A stretch of 64,000 bases of DNA, from positions 124,001 through 188,000 of the forward strand of contig CAJXOF010000007.1 in assembly GCA_913057945.1 (NCBI GenBank). The letters are read 5' to 3'. The DNA comes from an uncultured Hyphomonadaceae bacterium (GTDB lineage: Bacteria > Pseudomonadota > Alphaproteobacteria > Caulobacterales > Hyphomonadaceae). Numbering within the stretch: the stretch's first letter is position 1; each line of letters starts with the position of its first letter. The notes beneath the pieces are model-generated. The model had not been told where the DNA came from and ran no database searches. It worked only from the letters and a program-made list of their open reading frames with translations. Shown one piece after another: positions 35,574 through 43,924 of the stretch. The translations under genes and the position numbers were made by a program.

Positions 35574-37961
35574 ATGACCGACTTTGAGGCACTGAAATCC
35601 ATCGAGCAACGCCTGCTCTGGCTGTCCTCCTGGATCGTGCACAATGCCAACCATCTCCGCGAAAAAGAGGAAGGCGACGTGAAAGTCGGCGGCCACCAGG
35701 CCTCTTGCGCCTCGATGGTGTCGATCATGACTGCGCTCTATTTCCACACACTGCGCCCGGAGGACCGGGTTGCGGTGAAGCCGCACGCCTCCCCTGTATT
35801 CCACGCGATGCAATACATGATGGGCAACCAGACGCGCGAGAAGCTCGAGAATTTTCGCGGATATGGCGGCGCGCAATCCTATCCGAGCCGGACCAAGGAT
35901 GTCGACGATGTCGACTTCTCCACAGGTTCAGTTGGCCTCGGCGTTGCCATCACGGCCTTTGCCTCACTGATGCAGGACTATCTCGAAGCCAAACCCTGGG
36001 CGAGCAATCGCCAGCTTGGCCGCATGATCGCGCTGGTGGGAGATGCCGAACTGGATGAAGGCAATGTCTATGAATGCCTTCAGGAAGGCTGGAAGCACGA
36101 CCTGCGCAATACATGGTGGGTGATCGACTATAACCGCCAGAGCCTCGACGGCGTCGTTCATGAGGGTCTCTGGGAAAAGATCGATGCAATCTTCAAGGCG
36201 TTTGGCTGGCGCACAATCGTGCTGCGCCACGGCGTGTTGCAGCGCGCCGCCTTTGAAGAACCCGGCGGCGATGCCCTGAAACAATGGATCCAGTCCTGTC
36301 CGAATGCAGACTATTCCGCCCTCACCTATCAGGGCGGTGCAGCCTGGCGCAAACGCCTGATGGACGATATCGGCGATCAGGGCGAGGTGACGACCCTGCT
36401 GGACGCGCGCAGCGATGACGAGCTTTCCGCTCTGATGAACAATCTCGGTGGCCAGTGCGTCCAGACGCTTACCGAAGCATTCGACAGGGTCACAGACGAT
36501 CAGCCCACCGTTTTCCTCGCCTATACGATCAAGGGTTGGGGCACACCGCTGGCTGGGCACAAGGACAATCATGCCGGCCTGATGAACCCGTCCCAGATGG
36601 CGGATTTCCAAAAGCGCATGGCCATTCCCAAGGGCAAGGAATGGGAGGCGCTTGCCGGTATCGACGATCCGGACGCCTTGCAGAAACTGATGGATGACGC
36701 GGCCTTTTTCTCCAGGGGCCGCCGCAGGTTCGAAGCGCCCAGTGTGAAAAGCTCCGGCCCGGTTTTCCTCGATGATCGCAACCAGTCCACACAGGCCGGC
36801 TTCGGGAAGATCCTCGACGCAATTGCCAAGACCGACAGCGAACTCGCTGATCGCATTCTTACCACGTCCCCGGATGTGACGGCCTCGACCAATCTCGGTC
36901 CGTGGGTTAACCGGCGCAGCCTGTTCGCGCGCGAGGCCAAGGGCGACACGTTCCGGGAACAGCGCATTCCCTCGACGCAGAAATGGCAATTCTCTCCCGA
37001 GGGCCAGCATATCGAACTCGGCATTGCCGAGATGAACCTCTTCCTGATGCTCGGCGCGGCCGGCCTGTCGCACAGCCTGTTCGGCGAACGCATCATTCCC
37101 ATCGGTACGGTCTACGACCCCTTCGTCGCGCGGGGCCTCGATGCCATGAACTATGCCTGCTACCAGGATTCCCGCTTCATTATCGTCGGCACACCCTCAG
37201 GCGTGACTCTGGCGCCGGAAGGCGGCGCGCACCAGTCCATTGGTGCGCAATTGATCGGCATGAGCCAGGATGGGCTGGTCTCCTTCGAGCCGGCCTTCCT
37301 GGATGAGCTTTCCATCATCATGGACTGGTCGTTCGACTATCTCCAACGCAGCGGCGAGGGCGACCCGGATGAGCGGACCTGGCTGCGCGATGAGACGGGC
37401 GGCTCTGTCTATCTGCGCCTGACCACGCGCTCTATTGACCAACTCGGCCTGAAGGCCCGCGATGATGCGGATTTCCGACGCGGCGTCGTGGATGGCGGCT
37501 ATTGGCTACGGGAACCGGGCCCGAATTGCGAAGTCGTGATCGCCTATCAGGGCTGTGTGGCCCCTGAAGTGATCGAAGCAGCCGGCCGCATCGGAAATGA
37601 CCGCCGGGATATTGGCGTGCTGGCCATCACGTCCGCGGACCGGTTGAATTCCGGGTGGACCGCAGCACGGCGTGCCCGCGCAAGGGGCCAGGAGAACGCC
37701 GTCAGCCAGATCGAACGCCTGATCGGCCCGGTCTCGCGCGATGCCACCCTGATCACGGTGACGGATGGCCATCCGGCCACACTCGCATGGATCGGATCGG
37801 TCGTGGGCCATCGGACGGCGCCCTTGGGCGTCGAACATTTCGGCCAGACGGGTACGATCAGCGATCTCTACCGTCACTTCATGATCGACGCCGACGCCAT
37901 TGTGGCAGCGGCCAACCATCTGTCTGCGGGACGTAATATCCGGCTGGCCAAGCAAGTCTGA
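35574..37961 (+). CDS. Transketolase / pyruvate dehydrogenase E1-like TPP enzyme
   Basis: 795 residues from ATG 35574 (the upstream 22 codons look non-coding). The TPP-binding motif is GDAELDEGNVYECLQEGW ending IDYNRQ. The N-terminal VGGHQASCASMVSIMTALYF is typical of AceE-like E1 proteins; the pyrimidine-domain region has IELGIAEMNLFLMLGAAGLS and PSGVTLAPEGGAHQS; the C-terminal domain begins near EVVIAYQGCVAPEVIEAAGR. It is close to homodimeric pyruvate dehydrogenase E1 (about 890 residues in E. coli) but shorter, and no E2/E3 genes are adjacent. A 2-oxoacid decarboxylating role is likely; the exact substrate is open. Confidence 0.85.
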   Translation: MTDFEALKSIEQRLLWLSSWIVHNANHLREKEEGDVKVGGHQASCASMVSIMTALYFHTLRPEDRVAVKPHASPVFHAMQYMMGNQTREKLENFRGYGGAQSYPSRTKDVDDVDFSTGSVGLGVAITAFASLMQDYLEAKPWASNRQLGRMIALVGDAELDEGNVYECLQEGWKHDLRNTWWVIDYNRQSLDGVVHEGLWEKIDAIFKAFGWRTIVLRHGVLQRAAFEEPGGDALKQWIQSCPNADYSALTYQGGAAWRKRLMDDIGDQGEVTTLLDARSDDELSALMNNLGGQCVQTLTEAFDRVTDDQPTVFLAYTIKGWGTPLAGHKDNHAGLMNPSQMADFQKRMAIPKGKEWEALAGIDDPDALQKLMDDAAFFSRGRRRFEAPSVKSSGPVFLDDRNQSTQAGFGKILDAIAKTDSELADRILTTSPDVTASTNLGPWVNRRSLFAREAKGDTFREQRIPSTQKWQFSPEGQHIELGIAEMNLFLMLGAAGLSHSLFGERIIPIGTVYDPFVARGLDAMNYACYQDSRFIIVGTPSGVTLAPEGGAHQSIGAQLIGMSQDGLVSFEPAFLDELSIIMDWSFDYLQRSGEGDPDERTWLRDETGGSVYLRLTTRSIDQLGLKARDDADFRRGVVDGGYWLREPGPNCEVVIAYQGCVAPEVIEAAGRIGNDRRDIGVLAITSADRLNSGWTAARRARARGQENAVSQIERLIGPVSRDATLITVTDGHPATLAWIGSVVGHRTAPLGVEHFGQTGTISDLYRHFMIDADAIVAAANHLSAGRNIRLAKQV

Positions 37962-38051
37962 CAATCTCCCAATCTCTGTCCCTGCGTGAGGACTTGTGAG
38001 CTGGGGCATCCCCATGCTGTGGTTGGCTATATGCGAACGCACGGAGACGAC

Positions 38052-38486
38052 ATGGCGATCTGGAAAAACGGCCCCCCTGAACTTGAATCTCTCAGCCTCC
38101 CTCAGACAGGCACGATGGTGGACCATCTTGGCATCACGATCGTGGGTGTGACCGACAATTCCCTTACGGCCCGCATGCCGGTGGACCATCGGACCCTTCA
38201 GCCACATGGTCGCCTGCATGGCGGGGCGTCGGTCGCCCTGGCCGAGACAGTTGGCTCCATTGCCGCCAACCTCACCCTTGATTCCAAAGAACAAATTGGC
38301 GTTGGCCTTGAGATCAACGCCAACCATGTCCGGCCTGTCAAAGAAGGATTCGTGTTCGGGACAGCCACCCCGGAAGCGCTTGGCCGGACCACCCAGATCT
38401 GGTCAATCCGTATAACGGACGAAACGGATCGCCTCGTCTGCATTTCGCGTTTTACGGTTGCCGTTATTCCGACAAGCAGAGCCTGA
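38052..38486 (+). CDS. PaaI/YdiI-type hotdog thioesterase
   Basis: 144 residues from ATG 38052 (GGAGA upstream). The motif HGRLHGGASVALAETVGSIA carries catalytic E65 and H56 (PaaI/MenI type). It hydrolyses acyl- or aroyl-CoA in the cytosol; the natural substrate is unknown. It follows the TPP enzyme after 90 bases on the same strand. Confidence 0.9.
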   Translation: MAIWKNGPPELESLSLPQTGTMVDHLGITIVGVTDNSLTARMPVDHRTLQPHGRLHGGASVALAETVGSIAANLTLDSKEQIGVGLEINANHVRPVKEGFVFGTATPEALGRTTQIWSIRITDETDRLVCISRFTVAVIPTSRA

Positions 38487-38552
38487 CCCGGCAGGCGCTT
38501 CATTCTGCCCCCCACACGCAGACCACACGCAGATTTATTCCGCCCAATAGGA

Positions 38553-38613
38553 AAAGCCCCCGAAATCCGCGAGGATTTCAGGGGCTTGTTGGGTGCGGGA
38601 GGGCGCACCCAAC
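38553..38613. terminator. Two adjacent hairpins between thioesterase and AbiE toxin genes
   Basis: The first stem is AAGCCCCCGAAATCC / GGATTTCAGGGGCTT (38555-38586). The second is perfect: GTTGGGTGCG, loop GGAGGG, CGCACCCAAC (38588-38613), followed by AAAAG. The A-rich left flank and T-poor right flank suggest it can stop transcripts from both sides. The gap to 38680 holds nothing else. Confidence 0.7.
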
Positions 38614-38679
38614 AAAAGAGTAAGCTAGTAATTCCTTTTATTTCAGAGGGTTAGAGGTTTCCCTGCGAGCAACGATCAT

Positions 38680-39621
38680 TCAAAGTTCCGGCAGGCGCCG
38701 GCTGATGCGTGCCAGAATATCGTCAAAGAGTGCAGGCTCCCTGTAGTAAAGCGCTCGTGACTTCGCATAAGCGTCCGCGTACGCCTTTCGCGTTTCTGCG
38801 TCGCTCAACAGAAAGGCTTCGTTCCTGGTGAGGTCCGGTTCATCTGCCTTGCGGAACCTTTTGGCCTTGTGGTCCTTGTACGCGTCTGTTCCGATGAACT
38901 CTTTCACTGAGGCGTCAGCGAGCAGGCAGTACACGTCATAATAGTGGCGCATGAAATTGACAGGCATGTCGCCGTCCGCCTGCTGCTTTCGGAATTTCGT
39001 TGAGATGGTCTGGAGCTTTTCGACAAAAGTATAGCCCGGCTCATAGCAAGGCACATCGACCGCGCGGGTGTCGGTCAGGTCTGCAATCCCACTCTCGACT
39101 GCAAGTTCGTAAGCCCAGGACGAAATCGTACATGGCCGGTTCGGCGCCACCTGGTCGAACCCGACTTCGAGCAGGATGCCTGCCTTCAGCCCTTCTGGCA
39201 GTGGATTCACCGACTCATACTTCAATCGAATGCCTGCGCCGCGATAGTGGCGTGTGTCGTCGAACTCTTCGTCGCGGACCACTTCGATAATGCCAGGAAT
39301 TTTGATGGCTTCGGCCAGACCGTTGAAGAATTCGAGACGCGCCTTTACCTGCGCAGGCTTGTTGTGGTTTGGGCCATACTGGAGGTCGGTCTCTGGGTGG
39401 ATCAGGATGTCGATGTCTTCCGAAAAACGGTCGATGAGGCCGTATCCCTTTGACAGCGAAGTTCCGCCTTTCAGCTCAAACTTATAGTCAAGCTGCTGCA
39501 GTCCCCAGAGGCAGTGCATCAACCAGTAGTCTTTTTCGATGAGGCCCGGATCGATAGTGTTGTTTCGCGCAGCAACAGCGATGAGGTCGGCAAAATCAGG
39601 CAGTGCGTGCAGGAGGGTCAC
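38680..39621 (-). CDS. AbiEii/AbiGii-type nucleotidyltransferase toxin
   Basis: 313 residues. The nucleotidyltransferase signature is complete: KGGTSLSKGYGLIDRFSEDI then DILI, with G52-S55, D69 and D71 as metal and nucleotide ligands; a later LLEVGF gives the third acidic residue. These toxins modify tRNA or other targets and act in abortive phage defence as type IV systems. The ATG overlaps the antitoxin stop (ATGA), so translation is coupled. Confidence 0.92.
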   Translation of the reverse strand: MTLLHALPDFADLIAVAARNNTIDPGLIEKDYWLMHCLWGLQQLDYKFELKGGTSLSKGYGLIDRFSEDIDILIHPETDLQYGPNHNKPAQVKARLEFFNGLAEAIKIPGIIEVVRDEEFDDTRHYRGAGIRLKYESVNPLPEGLKAGILLEVGFDQVAPNRPCTISSWAYELAVESGIADLTDTRAVDVPCYEPGYTFVEKLQTISTKFRKQQADGDMPVNFMRHYYDVYCLLADASVKEFIGTDAYKDHKAKRFRKADEPDLTRNEAFLLSDAETRKAYADAYAKSRALYYREPALFDDILARISRRLPEL

Positions 39622-40211
39622 GCGGCGGTTGCCTGATCAGGGTTCAATACAGGCTTGAGGAGCCTTGCAGCCCGCGCCGATCCGAAATCCTTCACCGCAC
39701 GTGACAGTCGCGCGCGGTCCATACGTCGCGCACGCCTAAGTGCCTTGGGAAGCACTGCTGCCTTTTCCTCGGGAAGCCGATCGAGGTTGTGCAACAGATC
39801 CACCAGGAGGAATTCTTCGCTGAGGTTTGAAGGAACAGAGGTCCGCATGCGGAAGTCATAGCGTCGGCCATCCAGCTCGAAATGGCCGTGCCGTTTGCGA
39901 TTATAAACTACCGGCTCATTGTAGAGCTGCGTCGTTCCCAATTCGAGGCTGTTATAGGCGTTTGGCGAAACCATAAGAAACCGGTCATCCCCCAGGAATG
40001 ACTCAACCAGCTTCTCCGGCTTGGCGGGTGCCTGCCCGAACCGAGTTTTCTTCGGAGCCATATAGAGCCCTGCCCCAACCTTTTCGAGGCGTCCTTCGTC
40101 AAGCAGCTGTCCAACATGTCGATCGACAGCGTTTGACCAGGTCGCAAGCTCCTTGCGCCGGTACACCTGTCCGGGGCGCAATTTCCTTTTTAGTTTTGCA
40201 AGCGCGGTCAT
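39618..40211 (-). CDS. AbiEi-type antitoxin with winged helix
   Basis: 197 residues. The N-terminal winged-helix domain (RPGQVYRRKELATWSNAVDR, VGQLLDEGRLEKVGAGLYM) is typical of AbiEi/DUF6088 antitoxins, followed by a C-terminal domain with FELDGRRYDFRMRTSVPSNL. It probably binds its own promoter and neutralises the toxin enzyme without blocking it directly (type IV). First gene of the pair. Confidence 0.88.
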   Translation of the reverse strand: MTALAKLKRKLRPGQVYRRKELATWSNAVDRHVGQLLDEGRLEKVGAGLYMAPKKTRFGQAPAKPEKLVESFLGDDRFLMVSPNAYNSLELGTTQLYNEPVVYNRKRHGHFELDGRRYDFRMRTSVPSNLSEEFLLVDLLHNLDRLPEEKAAVLPKALRRARRMDRARLSRAVKDFGSARAARLLKPVLNPDQATAA

Positions 40212-40793
40212 GTTCTGTCTCCATCACCCACAATATAGGGGTCATGCTCCATATTATGCAACATTTCTTATTAAAAAGTCATGCACAACAAAGACAATAA
40301 ATACTCTCGACACAGGTGCAAGATATTGATTTTACGATGTTTTATAGAATGAGGAAGCAGGTCTCTTAATCACCGGAATGGCACAATCTGTACTAAACAA
40401 AAGGGTCTGGGGTCCAATTTATTTATGAATTGAAGCTCGTACGCAGCGAAACCAGGTTGCCCTTTCGCCAAGAGCCGACAATGGATTCCGAACCGCGAGT
40501 GACGCGCCCGGTAATCGTGCTTGAAATTAAATTAATTCAACGCACTATGGCGCTCGAAACTTCGCTTGTTGTGCAGATTGTTTGCAATTTGTAGTGCAAA
40601 CTGTGGTGCAGCCCTTTCGTGTTGTCAAAGTTCGACGCTGCCTATCAGCGACATTCGCATCGCTAACATGATTTGCTGGCCGTTCAAATTCGCGCTGGAG
40701 CGTAGCCATGCAACTTTTCGCTCGGGACTGACCCGCGGGTCTGGGTTGATCCTGCTCCGTTACGACAAACCTTGAGTGCTCAGAGGTTCTTTC
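40212..40793. other. Gene-free interval at the edge of the copper island
   Basis: About 580 bases, more AT-rich than its flanks, between the AbiE antitoxin and the first copper promoter. It contains an inverted repeat GTTTGCA-N8-TGCAAAC (40580-40601) flanked by two GTGCAG copies. No frame here looks like a protein and no integrase, tRNA or transposase remnant is seen. It looks like a junction between two accessory blocks. Confidence 0.5.
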
Positions 40794-40820
40794 TTGATTT
40801 AAACCCCTATGGGGTATAAG
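40794..40820 (+). promoter_or_regulatory. CsoR-type operator inside a promoter, copy 1
   Basis: ACCCCTATGGGGT (40803-40815) is a palindrome of the CsoR class (TACCC...GGGTA). It lies between TTGATT (40794-40799) and TATAAG (40815-40820), which read as -35 and -10 with a 15-bp gap. The expected start of transcription, about 7 bases after the -10, would fall at or next to the ATG at 40829. Two sister sites occur at 45090 and 52119. Confidence 0.75.
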
Positions 40821-40828
40821 TGGTAGTC

Positions 40829-41215
40829 ATGAACTTTGTTGTCGCAACTCTCGTGACGGTATTTTTCAGCCTGTCGCAGGTGCTCTGCGCGTGTCCCGTC
40901 GATATGTCGGCGACGAATAGCATGGCAACCGAGTTCACCGCTCATTCTCACCAGGCGCCCGCCGATGGGCCTGAGGCGCCCTGCGATGATGAGACTGATC
41001 ACTGCAAGCTTCAGACAGCAACGGTCGCCCAAGCCGACAAGACGGCGAACCCGGTCCAGCACGTATTAGGCGATACGACGCCCATCGGGCTTGCTACACC
41101 CTCATGGCAACACGCATGGAAGCGCGTCGTCAATGTCCGCACGCCCTGGCCTGAGGTCCGAAGTTACCTGCTGCAACAAACGCCAGTCACATTAAAGGTG
41201 CGTTCCCTGAGCTGA
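40829..41215 (+). CDS. Small secreted Cys/His protein heading the copAB block
   Basis: 128 residues from ATG 40829. Signal peptide MNFVVATLVTVFFSLSQVL ending at CAC. The mature part has Cys, His and Met residues (CPVDMS, HSHQAP, CDDETDHCKL) that could bind copper. It ends LQQTPVTLKVRSLS, closely like the tail of the protein at 52471 (VQHTPISLKQRFLN), so the two are distant relatives. No ribosome site is visible, in line with a leaderless transcript. Function unknown; a periplasmic copper buffer is inference. Confidence 0.7.
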   Translation: MNFVVATLVTVFFSLSQVLCACPVDMSATNSMATEFTAHSHQAPADGPEAPCDDETDHCKLQTATVAQADKTANPVQHVLGDTTPIGLATPSWQHAWKRVVNVRTPWPEVRSYLLQQTPVTLKVRSLS

Positions 41216-41273
41216 TTTCGTGCGTCGCTGCATTAGCAGCCCGATTGCATAAATTCACCTCACGGAGACGATT

Positions 41274-43115
41274 ATGTTGAACAGACGACATATGCTGCAG
41301 ACGGTGCTCGGCACCGGCGCAGCCTGGGGGGCAAGCAGCCTCCTGCCCGCTTGGGCAAAATCTTCCAGCAACGGAAACCTTGGTGTGCCCTCACTTTCGG
41401 GCACGCGCTTCGACCTCGAAATCGGGCAGTTCCCGGTCAGGCTCAACGGCAAAGTCGGTATGGCAACCGGAATCAATGGCACACTTCCCGGTCCGCTCTT
41501 GCGGTTGCGCGAGGGCGATGACGTTACAATGAACGTCACCAACCGGCTTGCCGAAGACACTTCGATCCATTGGCACGGACTGCTTGTCCCCTTCCATATG
41601 GACGGCGTGCCGGGCGTCAGCTTCCCGGGCATCAAACCGGGCGAAACGTTCAAATATCAGTTCAAGGTGCCGCAAAATGGCACTTACTGGTATCACTCCC
41701 ATTCTGGTCTGCAGGAACAACTCGGCCATTACGGTCCGATCGTCATAGATCCGGCAGGTACAGACCCAGTGGCTTATGACCGGGAATATGTTCTCGTCCT
41801 CAGCGACTGGAGTTTCACGCATCCGCACCGGATCTTCGACAAGCTCAAGAAGAATGCCGAGAGCCTGAATTTCAACCGCCCGACCCTGTCGAACCCAACC
41901 GGACTTGGCGGCATGTGGGGGCAGATGCGAATGAGCCCGCGCGATCTCGCAGACGTGACCGGCGAAACCTACACCTACCTGATCAATGGCCATTCGACGG
42001 CCGATAATTTCAATATGGTCTTCCAGCCGGGCGAGCGGGTTCGCCTGCGCATTATCAACGCCTCCGCCATGACCCTCTTCAATGTCCGCCTCCCGGGCTT
42101 GCCGATGACGGTGGTCCAGGCCGACGGTCTGAATGTCCAGCCGGTTGAGACCGACGAGTTCCAGATGGGCGTGGCCGAGACGTATGATGTCATCATCGCG
42201 CCGACCGAAGCGCGCGCCTACGCCTTTGTTGCCGAATCGATCGACCGCTCCGGCCAGGCCGTCGCCACGCTCGGCCCGCGTGCCGGTATGCGGGTCGATG
42301 CGCCTGCGCTTCGAGCTGTGCCGATGCTGACCATGCGGGACATGGGAATGGCCCATGGAGACATGGCGGGCATGTCAGGCATGGGGAGAATGGATCATGG
42401 TCCGGACACCGCGACGGCCGGGGACGACATGAAAGGCCACGACATGGGTGCCATGTCGATGATGCCCGATCCTCATGGTCCGGCGGTCCAGCCCGTCAAG
42501 ATTGAAGCAGATATAGAGCGCGGCCCCGGTGTCGCAAAAGTATCAGGCATGACGATGAGCCGCTTGGGCGAACCCGGTCTCGGGCTTGATGATGTCCCCC
42601 ACCGCACGCTCACCTACAACCAGCTTCGCGCGCTCGACATGAATGAGGACCATCGCCCGCCTGGCCGCGAAATTGTCATTCATCTGACGTCGAACATGGA
42701 ACGCTACATGTGGTCGTTCGACGGTGTAAAATTCTCCGAGGTAACCGAGTCAATCAAGTTCTACGAGGGTGAACGTGTTCGCCTGACGCTCGTAAACGAT
42801 ACAATGATGCCACACCCGATCCATTTGCACGGCATGTTTTTCGATCTCGTGAATGGCGGTGGTCATCACATGCCGCGCAAGCACACAGTAACGGTCAAGC
42901 CTGCAGACAGGGTCAGCGTCGACATCACCGCAGAACATGTCGGTGACTGGGCGTTCCACTGCCATCTGCTTTACCACATGCACGCTGGCATGATGCAGGT
43001 CGTCAGCGTCATTCCGCCAGCAGACGATACGACACCAGCTGAAAAAATGCCGGCAGGTCAGATGAATATGCCCATGGACCATCACGGCATGAACCATGGG
43101 GAGGGAAAATCATGA
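41274..43115 (+). CDS. copA: Copper resistance multicopper oxidase CopA/PcoA
   Basis: 613 residues. Twin-arginine-type leader (LNRRHMLQTVLGTGAAWG). Three cupredoxin domains with all four copper-site clusters: SIHWHGLLVP, GTYWYHSHSG, PHPIHLHGMF and FHCHLLYHMHAGMM (type 1 Cys and Met). A Met-rich insert around 350-400 (MAGMSGMGRMDHG, KGHDMGAMSMM) is typical of CopA and binds Cu(I). It oxidises Cu(I) in the periplasm. Its stop overlaps the copB start. Symbol follows the Pseudomonas copABCD usage, not the ATPase of the same name. Confidence 0.95.
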   Translation: MLNRRHMLQTVLGTGAAWGASSLLPAWAKSSSNGNLGVPSLSGTRFDLEIGQFPVRLNGKVGMATGINGTLPGPLLRLREGDDVTMNVTNRLAEDTSIHWHGLLVPFHMDGVPGVSFPGIKPGETFKYQFKVPQNGTYWYHSHSGLQEQLGHYGPIVIDPAGTDPVAYDREYVLVLSDWSFTHPHRIFDKLKKNAESLNFNRPTLSNPTGLGGMWGQMRMSPRDLADVTGETYTYLINGHSTADNFNMVFQPGERVRLRIINASAMTLFNVRLPGLPMTVVQADGLNVQPVETDEFQMGVAETYDVIIAPTEARAYAFVAESIDRSGQAVATLGPRAGMRVDAPALRAVPMLTMRDMGMAHGDMAGMSGMGRMDHGPDTATAGDDMKGHDMGAMSMMPDPHGPAVQPVKIEADIERGPGVAKVSGMTMSRLGEPGLGLDDVPHRTLTYNQLRALDMNEDHRPPGREIVIHLTSNMERYMWSFDGVKFSEVTESIKFYEGERVRLTLVNDTMMPHPIHLHGMFFDLVNGGGHHMPRKHTVTVKPADRVSVDITAEHVGDWAFHCHLLYHMHAGMMQVVSVIPPADDTTPAEKMPAGQMNMPMDHHGMNHGEGKS

Positions 43116-43915
43116 TGAAACCGAATTTGGCAGCCCCTCTCCTCCTCGGCTTCGCGCTCTACGCGACCGGCAGCGCGTTCGCGGAAGACACAAATCAAAC
43201 CCCGCCCTGGGATCAGGCCGACGCCATCTACGGCGAGGATGCAATGGCGGACGCTCGCCGGGACGTTCTTGCGGAAGGCGGAGACCAGAAGAGCTTCTAC
43301 ATCCTCTTCAACCAGCTCGAGGCTCAGATGTCTGACGAGGGCGACAGTTTGTACTGGAACGGACAGGCTTGGTATGGGGGCGATATCAACAAGCTCTGGT
43401 TCAAGAGCGAGGGCCGCGCCTCTCTGAATGGAGAGGGCGTGGATGATGCCGAGATCCAGGCGCTCTATTCCCGCGCGGTTGCGCCTTTCTGGAATGTTCA
43501 GGCGGGCGTTCGCTACGACATCGAACCGGATAGTCTCGCGCATGGGGTCGTCGCACTGAATGGTCTGGCGCCCTACTGGTTCGAAGTCGACGCTTCCGCC
43601 TTTCTCAGTGAAAAAGGCGATGTAACGGCCCGCATCGAGGCTGAATATGAGTTGCTCCTGACCCAGCGGTTGATCTTGCAGCCTCGGATCGAAGCAAATC
43701 TTTCCGCGCAGGACATACCGGAAAGGGAAACGGGCGCGGGACTTAGCACACTCGATGCCGGCTTGCGGCTTCGTTATGAAATCAGGAGGGAGTTTGCGCC
43801 TTATGTCGGCGTCGAATGGCAAAGCGCCTTCGGTGAGACACGCGACATGATCAAAGCCGCAGGCGGTGAAGGCGACGATATCGTCTTTCTCGTGGGCCTG
43901 CGGACCTGGTATTAG
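43112..43915 (+). CDS. copB: Outer membrane copper resistance protein CopB/PcoB
   Basis: 267 residues with signal peptide (ending near SAFAEDTN). The body is a predicted outer membrane barrel starting with YILFNQLEAQMS, with INKLWFKSEGRASLNGEGVD and the conserved end LRTWY, all typical of CopB. The Met-rich N-terminal region seen in some CopB proteins is absent. It works with CopA in the periplasm/outer membrane. ATGA overlap with copA. Confidence 0.93.
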   Translation: MMKPNLAAPLLLGFALYATGSAFAEDTNQTPPWDQADAIYGEDAMADARRDVLAEGGDQKSFYILFNQLEAQMSDEGDSLYWNGQAWYGGDINKLWFKSEGRASLNGEGVDDAEIQALYSRAVAPFWNVQAGVRYDIEPDSLAHGVVALNGLAPYWFEVDASAFLSEKGDVTARIEAEYELLLTQRLILQPRIEANLSAQDIPERETGAGLSTLDAGLRLRYEIRREFAPYVGVEWQSAFGETRDMIKAAGGEGDDIVFLVGLRTWY

Positions 43916-43924
43916 GAGAACAAA

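Noticed and set aside
35964-37073. 369-codon minus-strand frame
   Set aside because: Antisense to the TPP enzyme; no domain recognised.
40566-40775. 69-codon frame in the island border
   Set aside because: No ribosome site and no protein-like pattern.
41391-42356. 321-codon minus-strand frame
   Set aside because: Antisense to copA, whose copper-site motifs are complete.
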